From NCBI GenBank assembly GCA_943788695.1, contig CALSRG010000002.1:186001-250000 (forward strand): DNA of 64,000 bases, given 5' to 3'. The position numbers were made by a program, and so were the translations under genes. The notes beneath the pieces are model-generated. The model made no database searches and was not told the origin of the DNA. It saw only the letters and a list, made by a program, of their open reading frames with translations. Positions 20,992 to 29,251 of the stretch are shown here, one piece after another. Position 1 is the stretch's first letter. Every line of letters starts with the position of its first letter. This DNA is from an uncultured Flavobacteriaceae bacterium (GTDB taxonomy: Bacteria; Bacteroidota; Bacteroidia; Flavobacteriales; Flavobacteriaceae).

Positions 20992-21813
20992 CTAACCTGT
21001 TATATGATATCCCCCATCCACATGACGAATTTCTCCAGTAATTTTGAGATCGGGTCGGAAAAGGTGAACCACTTCGTGCGCCAAATCTAATGGAAAGGCA
21101 TTACCTAGCGGACTCATTCTATCTGCAGTTGCCAAATCGTCTTCGGTAAGGGTAGCATTCCCTGCCTTACTACCCATATAAGTAGAAAATCGAAGGGCGT
21201 TGACTCTAATATCGTGAGACCTGCCCAATTCGTCGGCCAGTTCAATAGTAATGCGTTCGAGCGCGGCCTTAGCGATACTCATGTTCCTGTAAGGATGAAA
21301 GGTTACCTTGGCTGCAGCAATATAACTCAATGAACAAATGGACGCCCCAATTTGAAGCACTCCATACTTGAGCAGGAAGTGAGTCAGTCGAATTAGTGAA
21401 AAGGCCGAAACATCCATGGTGTCACAAAACTCTACCTTAGTGACCTCCAATAATGGTTTTACTTCTTTGTTCCTAATGGTTTTATCCATGGCTATAGCAT
21501 GAAGCCAGCCGTGGAGCTCCACCCCTTTTTCAGAGAGATTTTGTGCAAAAGAAGCCATGTTGTCATCGAGGGTAACATCCAGAATTTCGACAGAGGTTTC
21601 TCCCAATTCTTCTGTTACTGCCAATTTAAAGTCTTGAAAATTTTTATTCAAAAAGGTCGTTGCCTTTTCGGATAGATTTTGGTGATGAGGACTCACCCCT
21701 AAACCTGTGCAGATCACTCGACCTCCCTGTTTAATGACCTCTTTGGCCACATACATAGCTAAAGAGTTCTTATCTGCAATTCCTGTGATTAAAAAGGTCT
21801 TATTTGTTAGCAT
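20992..21813 (-). CDS. fabI: Enoyl-ACP reductase FabI-like short-chain dehydrogenase
   Basis: This 273-residue SDR has the FabI-type N-terminus KTFLITGIADKNSLAMYVA instead of the classical TGxxxGIG loop, and the FabI active-site spacing: SYIAAAK, then PYRNMSIAKAALE, in which tyrosine and lysine are seven residues apart. The C-terminal LDLAHEVVHLF and HVDGGYHITG are also FabI-like. FabI reduces trans-2-enoyl-ACP in each turn of fatty acid elongation. The sequence differs from the usual flavobacterial housekeeping FabI, so this is probably a second, special copy. The gene lies 21 bases downstream of fabH on the same strand, so the two work together. Confidence 0.75.
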   Translation of the reverse strand: MLTNKTFLITGIADKNSLAMYVAKEVIKQGGRVICTGLGVSPHHQNLSEKATTFLNKNFQDFKLAVTEELGETSVEILDVTLDDNMASFAQNLSEKGVELHGWLHAIAMDKTIRNKEVKPLLEVTKVEFCDTMDVSAFSLIRLTHFLLKYGVLQIGASICSLSYIAAAKVTFHPYRNMSIAKAALERITIELADELGRSHDIRVNALRFSTYMGSKAGNATLTEDDLATADRMSPLGNAFPLDLAHEVVHLFRPDLKITGEIRHVDGGYHITG

Positions 21814-21834
21814 GCAAATTGATTTATAAGTTGT

Positions 21835-22803
21835 TTACCATTTGTATAGTGCCGTTCCCCATGTCCAACCTGCACCTACGGCAGAAAAAAGCAATAAGTC
21901 TCCTTGATCAAATGACTCATTTTTTAGTGTTTCATCTAAAATTATTGGGATCGTTCCTCCTGAAGTATTCGCATAGCGATCCATATTGGTTTTCACTTTT
22001 TCAAATGGCAGATTAACCCTTCGAGCTACTTCTTTGAGAATTCTGATACTCGGCTGGTGTGGTAACATACATTTAATGGCATCAATATCTATATTATTTT
22101 TTTTCAAAATTGCATGGATACTTTGAGGAACAACCTCAATGGCAGTATTAAACACTTCCTTACCATTCATTTGAAAAAAGTGCTGTCCTTCGGCAATAGT
22201 ATCAGTGCAAGTAGGTCTTTCCGAACCACCAGAGGGAATGGTAAAATGCTCCTTACCTCTGCCATCTGTATGTAAATCAAAATCTAAAAAGCCTTTGTCT
22301 TCTTCAGTAGCGGAAAGCACAAATGCTCCGGCACCATCTCCAAAAAAAACTGCATCCCTGCGAGACCAATCTGTGATATTTGAAAATGTATCTGCCCCAA
22401 TAACGAGCACATTTTTATACATGCCAGATTCAATAAATTGAGTCCCAGTGGCAGCAGCAAACAAAGCACCTGAGCATACTGCGGAAATATCGAATGAAAC
22501 CGCTCTGGTAGCTTCCAATTTTTCTTGAACAAAACAAGCGCATGAAGGCACAGGTCTGTCAGGTGTGGCGGTCGCCAAAACAATAAGATCGATATCTAGC
22601 GGGGTTAAATCGGCATCACTTAATGCTATTAAAGCCGCCTGGAAAGCCAAGTCACTGGTAGTTTCTCCTGTAGAAATGCGCCGCTCTTTAATTCCTAATT
22701 TGTCGTAAATCCATTCGTCCGATGACCCAATAGCATCAAAATGTGAATTTTTCACTATATTCTTTGGGGTATATGATCCAGTTCCTCGAATATATGCTCT
22801 CAT
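21835..22803 (-). CDS. fabH: 3-oxoacyl-ACP synthase III (KAS III)
   Basis: The 322-residue protein has the KAS III thiolase fold with the full Cys-His-Asn triad: the cysteine in DISAVCSGALFA (about 113), the histidine in MLPHQPSIRI (about 245) and the asparagine in RYANTSGGTIP (about 275). KAS III condenses malonyl-ACP with an acyl-CoA primer to start fatty acid or related acyl chains. The N-terminus RGTGSYTPKNIV and WIYDKLGIKERRI are family standard. It forms a two-gene unit with the fabI-like gene, apart from any larger fab cluster, and its upstream side is a long AT-rich non-coding stretch. Confidence 0.87.
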   Translation of the reverse strand: MRAYIRGTGSYTPKNIVKNSHFDAIGSSDEWIYDKLGIKERRISTGETTSDLAFQAALIALSDADLTPLDIDLIVLATATPDRPVPSCACFVQEKLEATRAVSFDISAVCSGALFAAATGTQFIESGMYKNVLVIGADTFSNITDWSRRDAVFFGDGAGAFVLSATEEDKGFLDFDLHTDGRGKEHFTIPSGGSERPTCTDTIAEGQHFFQMNGKEVFNTAIEVVPQSIHAILKKNNIDIDAIKCMLPHQPSIRILKEVARRVNLPFEKVKTNMDRYANTSGGTIPIILDETLKNESFDQGDLLLFSAVGAGWTWGTALYKW

Positions 22804-23130
22804 ATTAGCCTTATTTTAAAAAATAAAATTGAGACTTTTTTCTTAATTATAATTAATAAATCATAATAAATATTTGATAATTATAAAATTATTATAAATT
22901 TTATATTAAAATTATGCGATTATTAAAAAATTTATCTGTAATTGAATTTAAAGCAATTTTCATGCAATCTTTTTCAGTTTAAAACCCTGATTAATCAATC
23001 TACTTATAAAATTGGAATTATAACATTAAATTCGTTCGACAAATCGATTTAAATTCGACTAAATCTATTAAAATTCAATATCAAGGAAAATCTGTTTTAT
23101 AACGCATTGTCAAAAAATAAACCAGTTAAG
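22804..23130. other. AT-rich non-coding stretch, no gene seen
   Basis: This 327-base gap upstream of fabH has very low GC, with long A/T runs between 22840 and 22920 and several short A/T palindromes such as AATTATAATT. It should hold the fabH promoter on the minus strand. I find no coding sequence, tRNA, clear terminator or repeat. A 22-codon frame from 22914 has no support. Confidence 0.6.
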
Positions 23131-24468
23131 CTAGTTTTCTGATAACGTAAAAGTGTAATTATAAGTTTGATTTCCGGTAAAGAAATCTGGTACTGACACC
23201 ACAACCAAATAACATTCAACCACAGAGTCTTCCAAAACCACGTTTTGTTGACCACTTTGTCCATTGATTAAAGCAACGTCAAAAGTATTGTAGTTGGCTG
23301 ATGCGTCTTTAGTAACAATTCTAACTTCAAAAAAAGCAGTCGCCCCATCAGATCCTGTGGGTTCAGACTCAAAAGTTAAGCTGAATGAATTGCTTGAAGT
23401 ATTGGACAACTTGATTACATTATATGACCAACCTCGGGGTTTGAGATTTTCAGGCGGTGACAAGGTCACGTTAAGATTTTCAGCATTCACATCCAGAATA
23501 AACTCATTCTTGTATTCATCAGAGGTTATACCCGCCTGGATTAAATATTCTACTTCTTGATCTGCTCTCTCCACTTGTTCTGAGGTTAAATAACTTAAAT
23601 TGGATGTATTTGCAGCAGCCCAATTAGCAAAATAGGTTCTCAAATTTTCTGCTCCAATAACCTGGAACAAATACTCTTGTGGTGTTTGACTCACTCCTGC
23701 TGAAAAGCCATTAGTAATATATTCTGAAGCAACCCCTTCTATTTCTGTGAGATAAAATAAATAACCATGCATGGCGTATTGACGTACCTCATAAAGCCAA
23801 GTAATAGGATCTTCTGGGGCGGCATTATCAAAACTGTGCCACAAAGCGATTTGAGGATTATAAATTAGAGCTTTAGCCTCGACAATGGCATCGTTTAAAA
23901 AGGGTTGGTTCTTAAAAGCAAACCATTGGGCGGTGGTTTCCGTATACCACATAGAGTCACCAGAATAGATAAATCCTGGTGAATTTTGATTGTATTGAAA
24001 GAGATGAAAGCTCTCATGATAAATGTTTGACTCGACAGTGGTACCACCATGACCAGTGCTCCAATAAGGCAATCCATATGCATTTGTTCCTACCCCGTTT
24101 CCCCAATTATATTCATTAAAAATATCTGTGTCGTGATGGATATAGATATTAACATAAAATCCAGCGGCAACATTTGGAGGGTCAAACATATGAAGTTCAT
24201 TCAGAGCGCGGTCTCGAGCTGCGTTGAGTTTTGAAAAAGTAAAATCTGCTTCTGCGGTGTGATCGTGTTCAAAATTCTTATCCCACCAAATGGCATAAAT
24301 ACCGTTGGTCATGACATTGGCATTACTCTCATTACTGAAATCAGAGCGCAAAATCAAATCAAAAACTGGAGCGACAGGATCTATTATCTCGTCTTTATTG
24401 GAACAGCTATAAATAATTATTAAACCCCAAAAACATTTTAGTAAGGAGAATTGAAATTTTCGTTTCAT
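23131..24468 (-). CDS. Putative lipoprotein with HExxH zinc-peptidase motif (DUF6055-like)
   Basis: I place the start at ATG 24468 (MKRKFQF), which gives 445 residues with a lipoprotein signal (LIIIYSCSNKDE); the frame runs further upstream through AT-rich sequence that does not look coding. Near residue 165 is YHESFHLFQY, an HExxH motif, and about 22 residues later WYTETTAQWFAF supplies a glutamate as possible third zinc ligand. This is a gluzincin-like arrangement, also seen in DUF6055-type proteins. The C-terminal 130 residues are beta-rich with NAENLNVTLSPPENL and may be a carbohydrate- or surface-binding domain. Substrate unknown. It is divergent from the DUF6175 gene. Confidence 0.65.
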   Translation of the reverse strand: MKRKFQFSLLKCFWGLIIIYSCSNKDEIIDPVAPVFDLILRSDFSNESNANVMTNGIYAIWWDKNFEHDHTAEADFTFSKLNAARDRALNELHMFDPPNVAAGFYVNIYIHHDTDIFNEYNWGNGVGTNAYGLPYWSTGHGGTTVESNIYHESFHLFQYNQNSPGFIYSGDSMWYTETTAQWFAFKNQPFLNDAIVEAKALIYNPQIALWHSFDNAAPEDPITWLYEVRQYAMHGYLFYLTEIEGVASEYITNGFSAGVSQTPQEYLFQVIGAENLRTYFANWAAANTSNLSYLTSEQVERADQEVEYLIQAGITSDEYKNEFILDVNAENLNVTLSPPENLKPRGWSYNVIKLSNTSSNSFSLTFESEPTGSDGATAFFEVRIVTKDASANYNTFDVALINGQSGQQNVVLEDSVVECYLVVVSVPDFFTGNQTYNYTFTLSEN

Positions 24469-24560
24469 CGACAATAAATTTAAAATAATTGTACTATTTA
24501 AGTATGTTTTAATTAATATTTTAAATTTATATTTGAAAATAACCAAATTTAAGAAACATC

Positions 24561-25079
24561 ATGAATAAGATATCGCGTTTTTTAATTCTAACTTCCTTTT
24601 GGTATTCTTTTCAGTCTTGTGGTGGCAAACAAGAAGACAGTGAAGCACAGTCATTGATGCCAACTGTTGAAGCATCATCAGGCATGAAGCGTGAAGCAAA
24701 TGCAATAAGTCAAGCCGTACCATCTATAATGGTGATGCCATCTGACGCATTACTTAATAGGATGGGTAAGTTGGAAGAGATTTCAAAACAGGGTGTTACT
24801 TTTTATATCAGAAACTATCAAGCTGCTTTTATCGACAATTCGGAATTGAAATTTGTCATAGCTGAAATTGACAGTGAGTTTTCAAAAGCAGGATTTAATC
24901 TTGAAAATTTAGAACAATCCTTAAAGCTTATAAGAAATACAAACGCCATGGACAACATGGAGGGTGTTGCACGTGACAATCGTGCTGAACTCATGAATAC
25001 AGTGAGACCCGATTATGTCATTGAAGTTGATTATGAATTGAAAAAGTATCCAAATTCTCGAAATCTCAGCACATCATAA
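24561..25079 (+). CDS. DUF6175-like lipoprotein, apparently shortened
   Basis: The 172-residue product has a lipoprotein signal (SFQSCGGKQ). From about residue 55 it shows patterns of the DUF6175 family: PSIMVMPSDALLNRMG, NYQAAFIDNSELKFVIAEI and the later VRPDYVIEVDYELKK. In full-length members this last strand is followed by a second half of similar size. Here the protein ends ten residues later with YPNSRNLSTS, which has no family look. So the gene is probably truncated, although a short natural form cannot be excluded. Function of the family is unknown. Confidence 0.6.
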   Translation: MNKISRFLILTSFWYSFQSCGGKQEDSEAQSLMPTVEASSGMKREANAISQAVPSIMVMPSDALLNRMGKLEEISKQGVTFYIRNYQAAFIDNSELKFVIAEIDSEFSKAGFNLENLEQSLKLIRNTNAMDNMEGVARDNRAELMNTVRPDYVIEVDYELKKYPNSRNLSTS

Positions 25080-25177
25080 TCTCGAACCTAATATGGTCTT
25101 TCCCTCAAAGATTATTTCGATTAAGTATGATTTCTGAATTGGCTTGTAGGACAAAATTGAAAAGAACGGACGTTTAA

Positions 25178-26317
25178 ATGTGTAACATAATTTCAAAAGC
25201 GCTTTGTATCTGGTTATTTCTTGCAATAGTTCATATCCCTGAGTATCATTATGGCCAAAATAATCAAAAAAAAGACTCTTTAACTTTACTATTTATGGGG
25301 GATATAATGGGACATGACTCTCAGATATCTGCTGCCTTTAACGTTAAAACGTCTACCTATGATTACAATGGTGTTTTTAATAAGATTTCACCAATTATCT
25401 CGAAAGTAGATTTTGCCATTGCCAATTTAGAGGTAACTTTAGCTGGAGCACCCTATAAAGGCTACCCTCAGTTTTCGTCACCGGATGCCTTAGCCGTAGC
25501 ATGTAAAAATAATGGGATTGATGTTTTAGTTACAGCAAACAATCATTCGTGCGACAGAGGCAGTCGAGGCCTATTGCGTACCATTCATACTTTAGATTCA
25601 ATTGGAATACACCACACTGGCACTTTTAGAGATGCGAATGATCGTGCGAATAACAATTTGCTTATCATGGAGAATAATAATATTAAGGTTGGTTTACTTA
25701 ACTATACTTATGGAACCAATGGTATACCAGTTCCAAAACCTCAAATAGTCAACTTAATAGATACGTTAGTTATTAAAAATGACATTTCTAAGGCTAAATC
25801 AGCTGCTTTAGATAAACTAATAGTGGTACTTCATTGGGGAAAGGAATACGAAACTTCACCTGCTAAAAGTCAAATGCAACTGGCGGATTTTATGTTTAAA
25901 AAAGGTGTTGACATCATTATAGGTTCTCATCCACATGTGCTTCAAAAAATGGAATACAAACCAAAAGAAAACGAAAACAAAGAAAATCTGATCGCTTATT
26001 CTCTTGGAAATTTAGTTTCGAATCAGCGTACTCAAAAAAGAGATGGTGGTGCTATGTTTGAAATTACAATTACTAAAACGAATAATGTAGCGACCATTTC
26101 AGATTTTGGTTATTATTTAACTTGGGTTAACAAACCGATGATTAACGGTAAAAGTCAATTTGAAATTATCGCTTGTTCGATTTATGAATCCGATGGCGAT
26201 CCACTTTTAGATGAAGCCAGTAAATCACAAATGGAAGTATTTATGTCCGATTCTAGGTTACTGCTGGAAAATGAGAATCAATCCGTCAAAGAATTGAAAT
26301 ATTCTAATCATAAATAA
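25178..26317 (+). CDS. CapA family secreted metallophosphatase-like protein
   Basis: The 379-residue protein has a signal peptide (about 1-27) followed by a PGA_cap/CapA domain of the calcineurin-like phosphatase fold. Metal-site patterns are LLFMGDIMGHDS, FAIANLEVTLAG, VTANNHSCDRG, LIVVLHWGKEYE and IIGSHPHVLQ, in the order and spacing of the family. In Bacillus, CapA belongs to the poly-gamma-glutamate capsule machinery; isolated CapA proteins in Bacteroidota have no proven role. No capB or capC homologue is nearby, so a capsule role is not supported by context. Confidence 0.85.
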   Translation: MCNIISKALCIWLFLAIVHIPEYHYGQNNQKKDSLTLLFMGDIMGHDSQISAAFNVKTSTYDYNGVFNKISPIISKVDFAIANLEVTLAGAPYKGYPQFSSPDALAVACKNNGIDVLVTANNHSCDRGSRGLLRTIHTLDSIGIHHTGTFRDANDRANNNLLIMENNNIKVGLLNYTYGTNGIPVPKPQIVNLIDTLVIKNDISKAKSAALDKLIVVLHWGKEYETSPAKSQMQLADFMFKKGVDIIIGSHPHVLQKMEYKPKENENKENLIAYSLGNLVSNQRTQKRDGGAMFEITITKTNNVATISDFGYYLTWVNKPMINGKSQFEIIACSIYESDGDPLLDEASKSQMEVFMSDSRLLLENENQSVKELKYSNHK

Positions 26318-26365
26318 TCATAATGACTTTACAAGTTTCACCAAATCCAAAAGTTACTTATTCTA

Positions 26366-27919
26366 TTAAACGTACTTAAGTGCAATAGCATCTGCACAAT
26401 TAATGCCATCAATAGCTGCAGAAATAATTCCCCCTGCATAACCTGCGCCTTCGCCACATGGATATAAACCTCGAACCTCTATATGTTCCAATGTTTCCGC
26501 ATCACGAGGAATTGACACTGGAGATGATGTTCTACTCTCTGGCGCATGTAAAACTGCCTCGTTAGTATAATAACCTTTCATTTTGTGACCGAACTTTTTA
26601 AATGCTTTTTTAAGTCGAGAAGTTATAAGATCAGGCAGTACTTCGGATAAATTTACAGCGGTTAATCCCGGTTGATATGATGTTTTTGGAAAATTCTCGG
26701 ATACTTTACCCTCAACAAAATCAATCATGCGTTGTGCAGGAACTTTTTGAGTTTTACCTGCTGCCAACCAACAGGCATGCTCTACTTTTTTTTGAAAATC
26801 TAGACAAACAAAAGGGTCATCCTTTTTAAAATTGGGCAAATCTTCAGGTGAAACACCTACTACGATTCCTGAATTGGCATAAGGATTATTTCGTTTGCTA
26901 GGACTCCATCCATTGGTTACCACTTCTTCTTTATCGGTAGCGCAGGGTGCAATAATACCTCCTGGACACATGCAAAATGAATATACGCCCAAGCCATCAA
27001 TTTGTTCAACCAAGGCATATGAAGCCGGCGGCAGATAAGGATTTTCAACCTTAGTATGGTATTGTATTTCGTCTATTAGTTTTTGAGAATGTTCAACGCG
27101 GACTCCTAAAGCAAATGGCTTAGGCATGATTTTAACTCCTCGTTGATGCAATAAGTAAAATACATCTCTGGCGGAGTGACCAGTAGCCAAGACCACGGTT
27201 GAAAAATTTTGCCAAACAGTTCCATTGATCTGAATGCCGCATATGGCACTATTTTCTATTTTAATATCTGTCAGTTTAGCATTAAAATGAACCTCCCCAC
27301 CAGCCTCTATAATGGCCTTTCTCATTGCAACAATGATATTTGGTAGTTTGTTTGTACCTATATGCGGATGAGCGTCAACCAAAATATTTTCTGGTGCTCC
27401 AAAGAACACCAGCCATTCTAGCGCCTTGAGAACATTTCCTCGCTTTTTAGAACGCGTATATAACTTGCCGTCGGAATAAGTACCTGCACCACCTTCACCA
27501 AAACAATAGTTTGATTCAGGGTTTACGATGTGTTCTTTATTAATCGCCGCCAAGTCTCGTCTTCTGGCCCTAACGTCTTTCCCACGTTCATAAATAACTG
27601 GTTTTAAACCAGCTTCTAAAGCTCTTAAAGCGGCATAAAGCCCCGCAGGGCCAGCACCAATAATAGCAATTCTCTTATTCGGATCAATCGCCTTAGACTT
27701 CCACGATGTAACAAGTTCTCTTTCCTCTCCTTGCAGCCAAAACTCGAGCTGAACATTCAGTTTTATAGTCGCATGCCGTGCATCTAAAGACTTTTTTCTA
27801 ATACGCCAGTCCTTAACGTCGCTCAAATTTAAACGTGCCTTCTGAAGCCCAACTTTTAACAGAAAAGTGTGATCCTCCTGTTGGTCAGGTTTAATAAGGA
27901 TTTGAACCAATATACTCAT
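26366..27919 (-). CDS. FAD-dependent dehydrogenase (COG2509-type NAD(P)/FAD oxidoreductase)
   Basis: The 517-residue protein has an N-terminal region of about 85 residues, then the dinucleotide-binding motif IAIIGAGPAGLYAALRALEAG (start about 88), a central RARRRDLA and GEGGAGTYSDGKLYTR, and the C-terminal FAD motif PCGEGAGYAGGIISAAIDG. This is the pattern of the uncharacterised COG2509 dehydrogenases, which are common and conserved in Bacteroidota and Firmicutes. The substrate is unknown. The gene stands alone: its neighbours are a CapA gene, convergent, and a small lipoprotein gene on the same strand, 121 bases away. Confidence 0.88.
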   Translation of the reverse strand: MSILVQILIKPDQQEDHTFLLKVGLQKARLNLSDVKDWRIRKKSLDARHATIKLNVQLEFWLQGEERELVTSWKSKAIDPNKRIAIIGAGPAGLYAALRALEAGLKPVIYERGKDVRARRRDLAAINKEHIVNPESNYCFGEGGAGTYSDGKLYTRSKKRGNVLKALEWLVFFGAPENILVDAHPHIGTNKLPNIIVAMRKAIIEAGGEVHFNAKLTDIKIENSAICGIQINGTVWQNFSTVVLATGHSARDVFYLLHQRGVKIMPKPFALGVRVEHSQKLIDEIQYHTKVENPYLPPASYALVEQIDGLGVYSFCMCPGGIIAPCATDKEEVVTNGWSPSKRNNPYANSGIVVGVSPEDLPNFKKDDPFVCLDFQKKVEHACWLAAGKTQKVPAQRMIDFVEGKVSENFPKTSYQPGLTAVNLSEVLPDLITSRLKKAFKKFGHKMKGYYTNEAVLHAPESRTSSPVSIPRDAETLEHIEVRGLYPCGEGAGYAGGIISAAIDGINCADAIALKYV

Positions 27920-28040
27920 TTCACAAAGGTAGTATTTAATGGATATGGGTTACAAAGCGGTAAACGAAATATCTCAGAAACTGTATTAATTATATGAGTT
28001 AAAAAAGACTAAACTGATAAATCTAAAAATTAATAAACGG

Positions 28041-28484
28041 TCACCTTTCAAAGGTTAAATAATCAGTGCCGCCATTACCACCACTCACATCAATCAATTC
28101 AATTTTTGAATCGGTAATATTAATAACATCCCAGTCATCTGATAGGTCCATAAATTCTGCAGGTGTGGTAAACACGATATTAAAATCTACATCATCATTA
28201 CTATCATCATTACTGTTGCTGTCAATGATTGACCAAGTACCACTATAAATAAGATTTCCATTTTGAGCAATGAGAGAACCTTCATTGTTGAAGCTAAATT
28301 CAAATCCACTAAAATTTGAAGTTTCGTCACTATCTGAATCAAAAAAATAGGAAATAATCCAGTTTCCAGAACTTACAGTTTGATTTAGTCGTGAAATGGT
28401 TTGGTTTATATCGTTTGAAGGATTGTCGTCTTCAGTACAACTGATAAAAATGGATACAACGATTAAAAAAAGAATTTTTTTCAT
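28041..28484 (-). CDS. Small lipoprotein of unknown function
   Basis: The 147-residue product has a clean lipoprotein signal (LIVVSIFISCTED; cysteine about 16) and a beta-rich body of the lipocalin-like type often found in flavobacteria (GNWIISYFFDSDSDET, GNLIYSGTWSI). It carries short acidic Asn/Asp/Ser repeats (SNSNDDSNDD). It resembles the many small species-specific surface lipoproteins of this group; I cannot name a family. The decayed lipoprotein gene at 34246-34616 has the same general plan. Confidence 0.7.
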   Translation of the reverse strand: MKKILFLIVVSIFISCTEDDNPSNDINQTISRLNQTVSSGNWIISYFFDSDSDETSNFSGFEFSFNNEGSLIAQNGNLIYSGTWSIIDSNSNDDSNDDVDFNIVFTTPAEFMDLSDDWDVINITDSKIELIDVSGGNGGTDYLTFER

Positions 28485-28763
28485 TTGATTAGCTTTGAAA
28501 TAAAATTAAATAAAAATAACAACTTAAAAAAATCAATCTGAAAAGATAAAAACAAGAAATGTTCTAAATTGATCTGAGGAATATCAGGAGATCTTTAATG
28601 ACTATCTGGTACTAATTATATGGTATGTCAATAGAGCGTATTCATTAGTTAAAACAACAACCTTTAAAAATAATGGTGATAAATATGTTTCAAGAAAAAT
28701 GCACAAATAGAGCAACAATATGCTTCGCTAAAAGAAATGCTTTACCATTATAAAATCAGAATA

Positions 28764-29141
28764 TTATTCTACAGGACCTCCACAATCGATATTAAAATAA
28801 TCTCTCAACTCTTGGGCTCTTTTGTTGGTCAATTCGGTTAAGTATGTCATTTCGCAAAGTCGGTACATACTACCATAATCCATTTCAGGATTTTCTGAGG
28901 GAAATCTCATTTCAACTAAAGCGTCTCTATATTGAATCCATAGTCTTTGAGCAGTTAATAATTTTTTTAAAAAATAAGGATGATCATTATAAGCTTTTTT
29001 TAATGCCTGATAAGTGATATTAAGTTCTCTATCTGCTTCGTCATATTGTTCGCTAGCTTGCTGATTCAACTCAAACATAGACTGTGCGTTCGTTTTAATT
29101 GAAGAAATTAATAAGAAGCTCAGTAAAATTATTATTCTCAT
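28764..29141 (-). CDS. DUF1311 / LprI-like secreted protein
   Basis: The 125-residue protein has a signal peptide (about 1-19, ending TNAQS) and one LprI-type domain (DUF1311): ADRELNITYQALKKA, then LLTAQRLWIQYRDAL, then a cysteine near the C-terminus. The mycobacterial protein LprI inhibits lysozyme; many members of the family have no tested function. It is flanked by about 280 and 110 non-coding bases and appears to be transcribed on its own. Confidence 0.82.
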   Translation of the reverse strand: MRIIILLSFLLISSIKTNAQSMFELNQQASEQYDEADRELNITYQALKKAYNDHPYFLKKLLTAQRLWIQYRDALVEMRFPSENPEMDYGSMYRLCEMTYLTELTNKRAQELRDYFNIDCGGPVE

Positions 29142-29251
29142 TAGTTAGTGTTTTTATTTCTTAAATATATCACTAAAATTCAAATATTGAAGTAATAAAA
29201 TTCAAGTATGCTGAACTGAAAGCATGTTTAGAAAAATAAAACTGATAACTG

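Noticed and set aside
22914..22982. 22-codon frame in the AT-rich gap
   Set aside because: No family, no promoter and no coding bias beyond AT-richness.
24469..24546. Longer N-terminus for the HExxH lipoprotein
   Set aside because: The added residues come from AT-rich intergenic sequence and would hide the lipoprotein signal.
28485..28763. Possible gene or RNA in the 279-base gap
   Set aside because: Read on both strands; only short frames and no hairpin with a T-run were seen.
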